DNA of 64,000 nucleotides from Pseudomonas sp. p1(2021b) (GTDB lineage Bacteria; Pseudomonadota; Gammaproteobacteria; Pseudomonadales; Pseudomonadaceae). The position numbers and the translations under genes were made by a program. Positions 1 to 8,645 of this stretch are shown here, piece by piece; the stretch's first letter is position 1; each line of letters starts with the position of its first letter. The notes beneath the pieces are model-generated. The model was not told the origin of the DNA. It saw nothing but the letters and a program-made list of their open reading frames with translations, and searched no databases. The stretch is taken from NCBI RefSeq assembly GCF_020151015.1, contig NZ_CP083746.1, positions 310,001-374,000 on the forward strand, given 5' to 3'.

Positions 1-92
1 ACACGGTCTAGCTGGCCGGTCTCGTGCAGCACGACCATCACCTTGCGCACGAACGGCGAGAGGGGCGAGTGGAACAGGGTCATTGTCGCCAT
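1..92 (-). CDS. glutathione S-transferase, N-terminal part only
   Basis: The first 30 codons of a gene that leaves the window on the left. They encode [18 protein letters not shown] and then [13 protein letters not shown]. The S-P-F-V-R-K pattern near the start is typical of the thioredoxin-like glutathione-binding domain of bacterial glutathione S-transferases, which conjugate glutathione to electrophiles or serve as stress proteins. A second in-frame ATG three codons in is an equally possible start. The gene follows msrA by 9 bases on the same strand and may be cotranscribed with it. The subfamily cannot be told from so short a piece. Confidence 0.6.
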   Translation of the reverse strand, partial: MATMTLFHSPLSPFVRKVMVVLHETGQLDR

Positions 93-101
93 GGCCGGTC
101 C

Positions 102-767
102 TCAGTTGCCTTGCAGGCTGGGTGGCAGGCAGACGCCGGTACCGGCGATGCCGCAGTAGCCGTCGGGGTTCTTGGCCAGGTACTGCTGGTGGTAGGCCTC
201 GGCGAAATACACGGTCGGGGCCTGGTCGATCTCGGTGGTGATCTCACCGAAGCCGGCCTTGCTCAGCTCTGCCTGGAAGGCGTCACGGCTGGCCTTGGCC
301 TGTTCCAGTTGCTCGGGGCTGGTGCAGTAGATCGCCGAGCGGTACTGGGTGCCGATGTCGTTGCCCTGGCGCATGCCCTGGGTCGGGTTGTGCAGCTCCC
401 AGAACATCGCCAGCAGTTCGCGGTAGCTGACCTTGTCCTTGTCGAACACCACGAGCACCACTTCGGTGTGCCCGGTCAGGCCCGAACAGACTTCTTCATA
501 GGTAGGGTTGGGGGTGAAGCCGCCTGCATAGCCGACCACCGTGCTGACCACACCTTCACGCTGCCAGAAGCGGCGCTCTGCGCCCCAGAAGCAGCCCAGG
601 CCGAAGATCGCGAAGTCCACGTTCTGGAAGAACGGCCCCAGCAGAGGGGTGTCCTTGAATACGTAGTGGAATTCGGGCAGGGCCATTGGCGTTTCGCGGC
701 CAGGCAAGGCCTGCTCCGCAGTGGGCATGACGTTTTTGTTCACCAGGATTTCCGAACGCAGGACCAT
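102..767 (-). CDS. msrA: peptide methionine-S-sulfoxide reductase MsrA
   Basis: Reduces the S epimer of methionine sulfoxide in proteins and free methionine, repairing oxidative damage in the cytoplasm. The 221-residue product carries the family signature [13 protein letters not shown] at about residue 56, with the catalytic Cys in GCFWG, and resolving Cys residues near the C-terminus in [11 protein letters not shown]. The N-terminal extension of about 45 residues before the catalytic core is usual for the longer proteobacterial MsrA form. The start ATG at 767 gives this full-length form. It is followed closely on the same strand by a glutathione S-transferase gene, so both may belong to one stress-response transcript. 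Confidence 0.95.
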   Translation of the reverse strand: MVLRSEILVNKNVMPTAEQALPGRETPMALPEFHYVFKDTPLLGPFFQNVDFAIFGLGCFWGAERRFWQREGVVSTVVGYAGGFTPNPTYEEVCSGLTGHTEVVLVVFDKDKVSYRELLAMFWELHNPTQGMRQGNDIGTQYRSAIYCTSPEQLEQAKASRDAFQAELSKAGFGEITTEIDQAPTVYFAEAYHQQYLAKNPDGYCGIAGTGVCLPPSLQGN

Positions 768-807
768 GGCCGTTCCTCTGTGGATTTGGAGAGAGAGTGA
801 TGGCTCT

Positions 808-874
808 ATCGCGGGGCAAGCCCGCTCCCACAGGAATTGTGCATGACCCTGTGGGAGCGGGCTTGTCCCGCGAT
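808..874. repeat. REP pair, inverted
   Basis: Two copies of a REP-like unit in opposite orientation: ATCGCGGGGCAAGCCCGCTC, then CCACAGG, and its near-complement GAGCGGGCTTGTCCCGCGAT. They lie between msrA and the GGDEF-EAL gene. The unit resembles the extragenic palindromic repeats known from P. putida. A transcript would fold into a long hairpin. Confidence 0.8.
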
Positions 875-917
875 AGGGCCCGAATGAGTTCTATAGTGCC
901 CGAGACTTGCGCGTCTG

Positions 918-3611
918 TCAGGCCACCGGCCCACGTGGATAGCGCTTGAGGCGCTCGGCCAGTTCGCGTCCCGGGATCGGCCGGTCGAACAAGTAGCCCT
1001 GGCCGACATCGCAGCGGTGCCGGCGCAGGAAGGCCAGCTGTTCGGCGGTCTCGATGCCCTCGGCGACCACCTTGAGCTTGAGGTTGTGGGCCATGGCCAC
1101 CACCGCCGAGGTGATCTCCATGTCGTCCTGGTTGTCGGGGATCTCGTTGATGAAGCTGCGGTCGATCTTGATGATGTCGATCGGAAACTTCTTCAGGTAG
1201 CTCAGCGACGAATAGCCGGTGCCGAAATCATCCATCGCCAGCATAAGGCCCAGGGCCTTGAGCTCGTCGAGCTGGCGGTGGGTGTCTTCGGTGGCTTCCA
1301 GCAACAGGCCCTCGGTCAGTTCCAGTTCCAGCAGATGTGGCGGCAGCGCTTCTTCACGCAGGATGGTGCCGATCGAGCTCACCAGGTCGGGGTCGGAGAA
1401 CTGCTTGGGCGAGAGGTTGATCGCCACGTGCAGACTGCCCACGCCGGCGCTGCGCAGCTGCTGGCTCATGCGGCAGGCCTGGCGTACCACCCATTTGCCG
1501 ATGGGGATGATCAGGCCGGTTTCCTCGGCCACGCTGATGAACTGGTCCGGGCGGATCATGCCGCGTTCGGGGTGGTTCCAGCGCAACAGCGCCTCCAGGC
1601 CCAGCAGGCGCCCGCTGCGCAGGCACAGCTTGGGCTGGTAGAAGACCTCCAGCTCGTTCTGGGCTAGCGCCCGGCGCAGGTTGTTCTCGACGAACAGCTT
1701 GTAGCTGGCCTCGGCGTTCAGCACCTCAGTGAACACCTGCACCTGATGCTTGCCGTTGGCCTTGGCCTTGTGCAGGGCCAGGCCCGCGTTCTTCATCAGG
1801 CTCTGCGGGTCGCTGCCGTGCAACGGTGCACAGGCCAGGCCGACGGAGGCGGTGACGTTGATCAGCTGGTTGTCGACGAACATGGGTTTGTCGAGGGTAC
1901 GCAGCAGTTGCAGGGCGACCTGCTGGCCGGCTTCCAGGGTAGTGTCGTCGAGCAGCACGGCGAACTCGTTGCTGGCGAAGCGCGCCAGGACGTCGTCGCC
2001 GCCCAGGCTGTTGCGCAGGCGTCGGGCCAGGCTGACCAGCAGCTTGTCACCGGTCTGGTGGCCGAGGCTGTCGTTGATCCGCTTGAAGTTGTCGATGTCC
2101 ACCAGCAGCAGGCAGATGGGAATCGCGCCTTCACGGGCGAAACGCTCGTCGAGGCTGCGGATGAACGATGGGCGATTGCCCAGGTTGGTCAGGTTGTCGG
2201 TGTAGGCCAGGCGCTCGATACGCTGCTGGGCCAGCTTGCTCTCGGTGATGTCTTCGTAGATGCCGATGTAGTGGGTCAGCTCACGGTTGTCGCCGAACAC
2301 CTTGGAAATCGACAGTTGCCCCCAATAGGGCTCCAGGCTCTTGCGTCGGCTCCTGAATTCGCCCTGCCAGCTGTTGCCCATGGCCAGGCTGGAGGGCGAG
2401 TCGAACAGCAGCTCGCTGAGGTTTTCCAGTGCCGGCAGTTCGCCGAGGTGGCGGCCCTGCACTTCATCGGTGCTGTACTGGGTGATGGCGGTGAAGCTTG
2501 GGTTGACGTATTCCACCACGCCGTCGCGGTTGACCAGCAGGAAGGCGCTGGCGCTCTGTTCCACGGCCCGTTGGAACAGATTCAGGGCGCTGGTGGCGGT
2601 GCGTCGGTTGTGGTTGGTGATGACCTGGGCGACCTGGTCGGCTAGCTCGCCGGCAAAGGCGATCTCGTCGGACTGCCAGGCGCGAGCCGTGCCGGTCTGC
2701 TCCAGGCAGAGCACGCCGACCACCTGCCCGTCGACACGGATGCTGGCATCGAGCATGGCGTTGTTGGCGGAGGGGTACAGGCTTTCGGCCATTTCCCGGG
2801 TGCGCGGATCCTGGCTGGCGTTGTGGGCGTCGATCGCGCGGCTGGCGTGCAGGGCGTCGAGGTAATCGGGGAAGCGGCTGGCGTCGATGGCGTCCGGCAG
2901 GTGGTGGCGCTGGTCATGGCTGCGCCAGGCACTGATCGGTTCGAGCCGCTGATCGTCGAGGTACCAGAGGCTGGCGCAGTCGACCTTGTAGATCTCGCAG
3001 GCGCTGCGGGTGATCAGTTCGGCGGCCTCCTGCAGTGAATTGTCGGCGCTGTAGCGCTGGCGGGCCAGGCGCAGGATCAGGTCCTGCTGGGCGCGCACGC
3101 GCTCCAGGTGCTCGAGCTGCTCCTGCTGGGCACGCTGGTTCAATTGCAGGGCCAGCTGCAGGCGGCTGTTGCGTGACTCGAGGTCGTCGGCGACCGGCGC
3201 GGGATGGTCGTCCTGCTGATCGTCCAGCACTGTGAGGTAGCCGCGCAGCAACTGGCGATTATGCTGGCGGTAGCCTTCACCGACCTCCAGTACACGCAGG
3301 GCCGACCCGCTGGTGTGCAGGGTGTAGCGGACCCGGTAGTGGTTGCGCCGGGCCAATTGCAGTTGGATCTCGTCGTGCAGCGTGTAACGCGCTTCCGGCT
3401 CCATGAGGCTGGCGTAGGGCGCGCCGATCAAGGCGCAGAGCTCGGCGGCGGGCAGGCCGAACTGGCGTTCGCAGGCAGGGTCCAGGTACAGCATCGCCCA
3501 GCTGGCTTCGTTGAGCCTTTCGAAACGCAGCATGCCAAGCCGCGAAGGCACGGGAAGCTGCGTGACGACCTCGGCCGCCGAACGGCTGGCGGCATCGGGT
3601 TGGCTTTTCAT
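918..3611 (-). CDS. PAS-GAF-PAS-GGDEF-EAL protein, probable cyclic-di-GMP phosphodiesterase
   Basis: A cytoplasmic c-di-GMP enzyme of 897 residues from the ATG at 3611. An in-frame ATG at 3668 would add 19 Ser/Arg-rich residues and cannot be excluded. Domains in order: PAS (about 20-130), a short coiled coil, GAF (about 180-330), PAS (about 355-460), GGDEF (about 475-635) and EAL (about 645-890). The GGDEF active-site motif has become ASNEF (context ARFASNEFAVLL), so cyclase activity is unlikely. The EAL site looks complete: EALLRW, NLSPKQF, ELTEG, DDFGTGYSS, IKIDRSF, VAEGIET. The expected role is hydrolysis of c-di-GMP in response to a ligand sensed by PAS or GAF. No membrane segments are seen. 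Confidence 0.88.
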   Translation of the reverse strand: MKSQPDAASRSAAEVVTQLPVPSRLGMLRFERLNEASWAMLYLDPACERQFGLPAAELCALIGAPYASLMEPEARYTLHDEIQLQLARRNHYRVRYTLHTSGSALRVLEVGEGYRQHNRQLLRGYLTVLDDQQDDHPAPVADDLESRNSRLQLALQLNQRAQQEQLEHLERVRAQQDLILRLARQRYSADNSLQEAAELITRSACEIYKVDCASLWYLDDQRLEPISAWRSHDQRHHLPDAIDASRFPDYLDALHASRAIDAHNASQDPRTREMAESLYPSANNAMLDASIRVDGQVVGVLCLEQTGTARAWQSDEIAFAGELADQVAQVITNHNRRTATSALNLFQRAVEQSASAFLLVNRDGVVEYVNPSFTAITQYSTDEVQGRHLGELPALENLSELLFDSPSSLAMGNSWQGEFRSRRKSLEPYWGQLSISKVFGDNRELTHYIGIYEDITESKLAQQRIERLAYTDNLTNLGNRPSFIRSLDERFAREGAIPICLLLVDIDNFKRINDSLGHQTGDKLLVSLARRLRNSLGGDDVLARFASNEFAVLLDDTTLEAGQQVALQLLRTLDKPMFVDNQLINVTASVGLACAPLHGSDPQSLMKNAGLALHKAKANGKHQVQVFTEVLNAEASYKLFVENNLRRALAQNELEVFYQPKLCLRSGRLLGLEALLRWNHPERGMIRPDQFISVAEETGLIIPIGKWVVRQACRMSQQLRSAGVGSLHVAINLSPKQFSDPDLVSSIGTILREEALPPHLLELELTEGLLLEATEDTHRQLDELKALGLMLAMDDFGTGYSSLSYLKKFPIDIIKIDRSFINEIPDNQDDMEITSAVVAMAHNLKLKVVAEGIETAEQLAFLRRHRCDVGQGYLFDRPIPGRELAERLKRYPRGPVA

Positions 3612-3765
3612 CGAAGACTCGCTTGAACTGGAGGCGCGGCTGGCGCGGCGTATCGGGCAAGGTTGCATGATGTCCCGAGGGCTGGCAAGCGGCCTGGAGG
3701 GAGCACTCTATGGGAGGTTGTCGGCGGGCCTGGAGGAATCTGTAGATGGGGGCCGCTTTGCGGCC

Positions 3766-3833
3766 CTTTCGCGGCACAAGGCCGCTCCTACAGGGAGCTG
3801 TATTCCCCTGTGGAGCGGCCTTGTACCGCGAAA
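3766..3833. repeat. REP pair, inverted
   Basis: Opposed units CTTTCGCGGCACAAGGCCGC and its near-complement ending CCGCGAAAG, joined by TCCTACAGG and CCTGTGG arms. They lie in the 350-base gap between aceF and the GGDEF-EAL gene, which otherwise holds only the aceF terminator. Confidence 0.8.
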
Positions 3834-3865
3834 GAAGGGCGCAGCCCTCCCGGCTTTCTCCAGGC

Positions 3866-3892
3866 AAAAAAAGCCCCGCCAAACGACGGGGT
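3866..3892 (-). terminator. rho-independent terminator of aceEF
   Basis: On the minus strand, CCCCG, a short loop and CGGGG form a GC-rich stem followed by a run of seven T. It lies about 70 bases past the aceF stop codon. Confidence 0.85.
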
Positions 3893-3961
3893 TGAGGTAC
3901 GAGCGTGGCAGCTCGAAACAGGCCTGCCCCACCCCTTGCGAGGTGAGGCAGGGAGGCTGCA

Positions 3962-5602
3962 TTACAGCAGCAGGGTGCGGATATCCGCCAGCACGTCGCC
4001 CAGGCGCTTGGTGAAGCGCGCGGCAGCGGCGCCGTTGATCACACGGTGATCGTAGGACAGCGACAGCGGCAACATCAGCTTGGGCTGGAAGGCTTTGCCA
4101 TCCCAGACCGGCTGCATGGTTGCCTTGGATACGCCGAGGATCGCCACTTCAGGTGCATTGACGATTGGCGTGAAGCCGGTGCCGCCAATGTGGCCGAGGC
4201 TGGAGATGGTGAAGCAGGCACCCTGCATCTCGTCGGATGACAGTTTCTTGGTGCGGGCCTTCTCGGCCAGCGCCGCGGCTTCGGCCGCCAGTTGCAGCAG
4301 GCTCTTCTGGTCGACGTTCTTGATCACGGGGACCAGCAGGCCGTCCGGGGTGTCCACGGCGAAGCCGATGTGCACGTACTTCTTGCGGATGATCGCCTTG
4401 CCACTGGGTGCCAGCGAGCTGTTGAAGTCCGGCAGTTCCTTGAGCAGGAAGGCACAGGCCTTGAGCAGCAGCGGCAGCACGGTCAGCTTGACGCCAGCCT
4501 TCTCGGCCACGGCCTTCTGCGCAACGCGGAAGGCTTCCAGTTCGGTGATGTCGGCGGAGTCGAACTGGGTGACGTGCGGCACGTTCAGCCAGCTGCGGTG
4601 CAGGTTGGCGGCACCGACCTGCATCAGGCGGGTCAGGGCGACTTCTTCCACTTCACCGAACTTGCTGAAGTCCACGGCCGGGATCGGCGGGATGCCGGCA
4701 CCACCGGTCGCGCCGGCGGCAGGAGCGTCCTTGGCCTTCTGCATCATGGCCTTGACGTAGACCTGCACGTCTTCCTTCAGGATGCGGCCGTGCGGGCCGG
4801 TCGCGGCGACCGCGCCCAGGTCGACACCGAATTCACGGGCCAGCAGGCGCACGGCGGGGCCGGCGTGGACCTTGGCGTTGCTGCCGGCAGCCGGTGCGGT
4901 GGCGACCGGAGCGGGTGCTGCAGCCGGAGCCGGCGCTGCGGCAGGCGCGGCGGCTGGTGCCGCCTCGGCCTTGGCAGGTGCCGGTGCGGCAGCGGCTGGA
5001 GCGGCGGCCGGGGCAGCGCCCGTAACTTCCAGCTTGAGGATCAGGTCACCGGTGCCGACTTCGTCGTCCAGCTTGGCGATCACTTCCTTCACCACGCCAG
5101 CGGCGGGCGACGGGATCTCCATGGAGGCCTTGTCGGACTCCAGGGTGATCAGCGACTGGTCGGCTTCGACGGTATCGCCGGCCTTGACCAGGACTTCGAT
5201 GATCTTGGCCTTGCCCGACGAGCCGATGTCCGGCACGTGGATGTCCTGCACGCTGGCAGCAGCTGGAGCTGCGGCAGGGGCAGGGGCTGCAGCGGCAGCC
5301 GGTTTTTCTTCGGCGGCAGGTGCCGCTGCCGGGGCAGCCGCGGCCGGAGCCTCGGGCGCCGCAGCGGCGCCCTCGACTTCCAGGACCATCAGCTCGTCGC
5401 CTTCTTTCAGACGATCGCCCAGCTTGACCTTCAGCTCCTTGATCACGCCGGCCTTCGGGGCTGGGATCTCCATGGAGGCCTTGTCGGACTCCAAGGTCAG
5501 CAGGCTCTGGTCGGCCTCGATACGATCACCGACCTTGACGAACAGCTCGATGATTTCACCTTCACCGCTGCCGATGTCAGGTACGCGAATGAGTTCGCTC
5601 AC
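3962..5602 (-). CDS. aceF: pyruvate dehydrogenase E2, dihydrolipoamide acetyltransferase
   Basis: Transfers the acetyl group from lipoamide to coenzyme A in the pyruvate dehydrogenase complex and forms its structural core. The 546-residue product has two N-terminal lipoyl domains, each with the lipoylated lysine in ESDKASMEIP, separated by Ala/Pro-rich flexible linkers. A peripheral subunit-binding domain follows at about residue 245 (VRLLAREFGVDL), then the catalytic domain. The active-site motif reads SYDHRVINGAAAARF, with Asn where E. coli has Asp. This variant also occurs, as I recall, in Azotobacter and other Pseudomonas E2 proteins, so it does not imply inactivity. The gene lies 13 bases after aceE in one operon. 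Confidence 0.96.
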   Translation of the reverse strand: MSELIRVPDIGSGEGEIIELFVKVGDRIEADQSLLTLESDKASMEIPAPKAGVIKELKVKLGDRLKEGDELMVLEVEGAAAAPEAPAAAAPAAAPAAEEKPAAAAAPAPAAAPAAASVQDIHVPDIGSSGKAKIIEVLVKAGDTVEADQSLITLESDKASMEIPSPAAGVVKEVIAKLDDEVGTGDLILKLEVTGAAPAAAPAAAAPAPAKAEAAPAAAPAAAPAPAAAPAPVATAPAAGSNAKVHAGPAVRLLAREFGVDLGAVAATGPHGRILKEDVQVYVKAMMQKAKDAPAAGATGGAGIPPIPAVDFSKFGEVEEVALTRLMQVGAANLHRSWLNVPHVTQFDSADITELEAFRVAQKAVAEKAGVKLTVLPLLLKACAFLLKELPDFNSSLAPSGKAIIRKKYVHIGFAVDTPDGLLVPVIKNVDQKSLLQLAAEAAALAEKARTKKLSSDEMQGACFTISSLGHIGGTGFTPIVNAPEVAILGVSKATMQPVWDGKAFQPKLMLPLSLSYDHRVINGAAAARFTKRLGDVLADIRTLLL

Positions 5603-5615
5603 TTAAAAATACTCC

Positions 5616-8261
5616 TCAGCAGTCCAGTGGGTTGCGCTTGTCCGGATCGATGCCGAACTTGACGATGGCGTCCGCCACCACCTTCGGTTCGATCTCGCCA
5701 CGGTCAGCCAAGGCTTCCAGGGCAGCCAGCACGACGAAGTGACGGTCGACTTCGAAGAAGTGACGCAGCTTCTTGCGGCTGTCGCTGCGACCGAAGCCAT
5801 CGGTACCCAGGACCTTGTACTCCTTGCTCGGGACCCACTGGCGGATCTGTTCGGCGAAGAGCTTCATGTAGTCGGTAGACGCCACGACCGGGCCCTTGCG
5901 ACCGGCCAGGCACTGCTCGACGTAGGTCTGCTGCGGCTTCTGGCCAGGCTTGAGGCGGTTGGCGCGTTCCACGGCCAGGCCGTCGCGACGCAGTTCGTTG
6001 AAGCTGGTGACGCTCCACACGTCGGCACCGACGTTGTATTCCTCGCGCAGGATCTTCGCCGCTTCGCGGACTTCGCGCAGGATGGTGCCCGAACCGAGCA
6101 GCTGCACGTGGTGCGCGGCTTCGCGGGTGTCTTCTTCGAGCAGGTACATGCCCTTGATGATGCCTTCCTCGGCGCCGGCCGGGATGGCTGGCTGGGTGTA
6201 GGCTTCGTTCATCACGGTGATGTAGTAGAAGACGTCCTGTTGCTCTTCGGTCATCTTCTTCATGCCGTCCTGGATGATCACCGCCAGCTCGTAGCCGTAG
6301 GTCGGATCATAGGTGCGGCAGTTCGGGATGGTGGCAGCCATCAGGTGGCTGTGACCGTCTTCGTGCTGCAGGCCTTCACCGTTGAGGGTGGTACGGCCGG
6401 CGGTACCGCCGATCAGGAAGCCACGGGTGCGGCTGTCGCCAGCGGCCCACGCCAGGTCACCGATACGCTGGAAGCCGAACATCGAGTAGAAGATGTAGAA
6501 CGGCAGCATCGGCTGGTTGTGGTTGCTGTACGAGGTACCGGCGGCGATGAACGACGACATGGCGCCGGCTTCGTTGATGCCTTCTTCGAGGATCTGGCCC
6601 TTCTTGTCCTCGCGGTAGAACATCACCTGGTCCTTGTCGACCGGCTCGTAGAGCTGGCCCACGGACGAGTAGATGCCCAGCTGGCGGAACATGCCTTCCA
6701 TACCGAAGGTACGGGCTTCGTCCGGGATGATCGGGACGATGCGCTGGCCGATTTCCTTGTCCTTGACCAGCTGCGCCAGGATGCGCACGAAGGCCATGGT
6801 GGTGGAGATTTCGCGGTCGCCCGAGCCGTCCAGGATCGCCTTCAGGGTTTCCAGCGGCGGCGTCGGGACGCTGAAGCTCTTCGCGCGGCGCTGCGGTACG
6901 AAGCCACCCAGGGCTGCGCGACGCTCGGCCAGGTACTTGGCTTCGGCGCTGCCTTCTTCCGGACGGAAGAACGGCAGGTTTTCCAGGTCGGCGTCCTTGA
7001 CCGGGATGTCGAAGCGGTCACGGAAGTGACGCAGGCTGTCGACGTCGACCTTCTTGGTGTTGTGCGCGGTGTTCTTGGCTTCGCCGGCACCGGTACCGTA
7101 ACCCTTGATGGTCTTGGCCAGGATGACGGTCGGCTGACCCTTGTGGTTGACCGCCTGGTGGTAGGCCGCATAGACCTTGTACGGGTCGTGGCCGCCACGG
7201 TTGAGCTTCCAGATCTCGTCGTCGGACAGGTCTTCGACCATGGCCTTGAGTTCCGGGGTGTTGAAGAAGTGCTCACGGACGTATGCGCCGTCCTTGGCCT
7301 TGTAGTTCTGGTATTCGCCGTCGATGACTTCGTCCATGCGACGCTGCAGGGCACCGTTGGTGTCCTTGGCGAACAGTGGGTCCCAGAAGCGGCCCCAGAC
7401 GACCTTGTTGACGTTCCAACCGCCGCCACGGAACACGCCTTCGAGTTCCTGGATGATCTTGCCGTTGCCGCGAACCGGGCCGTCGAGGCGCTGCAGGTTG
7501 CAGTTGATGACGAAGATCAGGTTGTCCAGCTTCTCGCGGCCGGCCAGGGCGATCGCGCCCAGGGATTCCGGCTCATCGCACTCGCCGTCGCCCATGAAGC
7601 ACCAGACCTTCTGCTTGCCGGCCGGGATGAAGCCACGGGCTTCCAGGTACTTCATGAAGCGTGCCTGGTAGATCGCCTGGATCGGGCCCAGACCCATGGA
7701 AACGGTCGGGAACTGCCAGAAGTCAGGCATCAGCCAGGGGTGCGGGTACGAGGACAGGCCTTTGCCGTCCACTTCCTGGCGGAAGTTGTTCATCTGGTCT
7801 TCGCTGATGCGGCCTTCGAGGAAGGCGCGGGCGTAGATGCCTGGCGAGGCGTGGCCCTGGAAGAAGATCAGGTCGCCGCCATGCTCCTCGGTGGGAGCCT
7901 GGAAGAAGTAGTTGAAGCCGATGTCGTACAAGGTGGCGCTGGAGGCGAAGCTCGAAATGTGGCCACCCAGGTCCGAGTCCCGCAGGTTGGTACGCATGAC
8001 CATGGCCAGGGCGTTCCAACGTACCATCGAGCGGATGCGGCGTTCCATGAACAGATCGCCAGGCATGCGTGCTTCGTGGGTAACGGGGATGGTGTTGCGG
8101 TATGGCGTGGTGATTGCGTACGGCAGCTGGGAGCCACTACGGGTGGCCAGCTCGCCCATACGGGTCATCAGGTAGTGAGCGCGGTCTTCGCCTTCTTTGT
8201 CGAGGACCGACTCCAAGGCATCCAGCCATTCCTGGGTTTCGACGGGATCGAGGTCTTGCAT
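5616..8261 (-). CDS. aceE: pyruvate dehydrogenase E1 component, homodimeric type
   Basis: Thiamine-diphosphate enzyme that decarboxylates pyruvate and acetylates the lipoyl groups of AceF, feeding acetyl-CoA to the TCA cycle. The product is 881 residues, close to the E. coli enzyme. The thiamine-diphosphate motif is visible at [14 protein letters not shown] with [10 protein letters not shown] downstream. It starts at the ATG at 8261 and is followed after 13 bases by aceF. No lpd or pdhR gene is adjacent. The upstream region carries two nearly identical palindromes (8372-8438), probably the operator for this operon. Confidence 0.97.
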   Translation of the reverse strand: MQDLDPVETQEWLDALESVLDKEGEDRAHYLMTRMGELATRSGSQLPYAITTPYRNTIPVTHEARMPGDLFMERRIRSMVRWNALAMVMRTNLRDSDLGGHISSFASSATLYDIGFNYFFQAPTEEHGGDLIFFQGHASPGIYARAFLEGRISEDQMNNFRQEVDGKGLSSYPHPWLMPDFWQFPTVSMGLGPIQAIYQARFMKYLEARGFIPAGKQKVWCFMGDGECDEPESLGAIALAGREKLDNLIFVINCNLQRLDGPVRGNGKIIQELEGVFRGGGWNVNKVVWGRFWDPLFAKDTNGALQRRMDEVIDGEYQNYKAKDGAYVREHFFNTPELKAMVEDLSDDEIWKLNRGGHDPYKVYAAYHQAVNHKGQPTVILAKTIKGYGTGAGEAKNTAHNTKKVDVDSLRHFRDRFDIPVKDADLENLPFFRPEEGSAEAKYLAERRAALGGFVPQRRAKSFSVPTPPLETLKAILDGSGDREISTTMAFVRILAQLVKDKEIGQRIVPIIPDEARTFGMEGMFRQLGIYSSVGQLYEPVDKDQVMFYREDKKGQILEEGINEAGAMSSFIAAGTSYSNHNQPMLPFYIFYSMFGFQRIGDLAWAAGDSRTRGFLIGGTAGRTTLNGEGLQHEDGHSHLMAATIPNCRTYDPTYGYELAVIIQDGMKKMTEEQQDVFYYITVMNEAYTQPAIPAGAEEGIIKGMYLLEEDTREAAHHVQLLGSGTILREVREAAKILREEYNVGADVWSVTSFNELRRDGLAVERANRLKPGQKPQQTYVEQCLAGRKGPVVASTDYMKLFAEQIRQWVPSKEYKVLGTDGFGRSDSRKKLRHFFEVDRHFVVLAALEALADRGEIEPKVVADAIVKFGIDPDKRNPLDC

Positions 8262-8371
8262 GGCTTGCTCCAGGGCGGAAAGGCCACCAGAATCGGGGGC
8301 CTGAGTTTGCGACTGGCCTTTTGGGCAGACGTCGTGAATTCTTGGATTAGCCGGACAGTCATCCGGCGCCG

Positions 8372-8438
8372 TGTAGTTTTACTACAAATGATTCGGCATT
8401 TCATGCTTTTGAAGCGCTGGGGTAGTAGTAAAACTACA
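8372..8438. promoter_or_regulatory. paired palindromic operators upstream of aceEF
   Basis: Two 15-base palindromes lie in the 384-base aceE-glnE intergenic region: TGTAGTTTTACTACA at 8372-8386 and AGTAGTAAAACTACA at 8424-8438. The second matches the reverse complement of the first at 14 of 15 positions, and their centres are 52 bases apart, about five helical turns. The form T-A-G-T-N3-A-C-T-A fits the TNGTNNNACNA half-site pattern of FadR-subfamily GntR regulators such as PdhR. A pyruvate-responsive or related GntR repressor is inferred. The rest of the gap shows no gene. Confidence 0.65.
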
Positions 8439-8645
8439 GAAAAGCGGCATTTTGTCGCACTCTGGCTTGTGGGGAAAAACGTTCCCGTAGGTTGGGACTG
8501 GGCTCTGATCGGGTGAATCTTGATGTTTTTTACCAATGATTCGTTTATTTCAGCTATTTCCAACTTTTGTATGACAGTCCAACCGTGGTCCGGCAGCCCC
8601 TTGGCCGCACCTACCCCTCTCTTTCACGCCGATCAAGGATAGACC

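Noticed and set aside
3962..4050. AceF inactivated by Asn in the H-x-x-x-D motif
   Set aside because: Asn at this place also occurs, as I recall, in active E2 enzymes of Azotobacter and Pseudomonas, so it is a lineage variant.
5739..8516. 925-codon open frame opposite aceE, and similar ones opposite glnE and glcB
   Set aside because: They mirror the codon bias of GC-rich genes on the other strand and show no domain or start signal.
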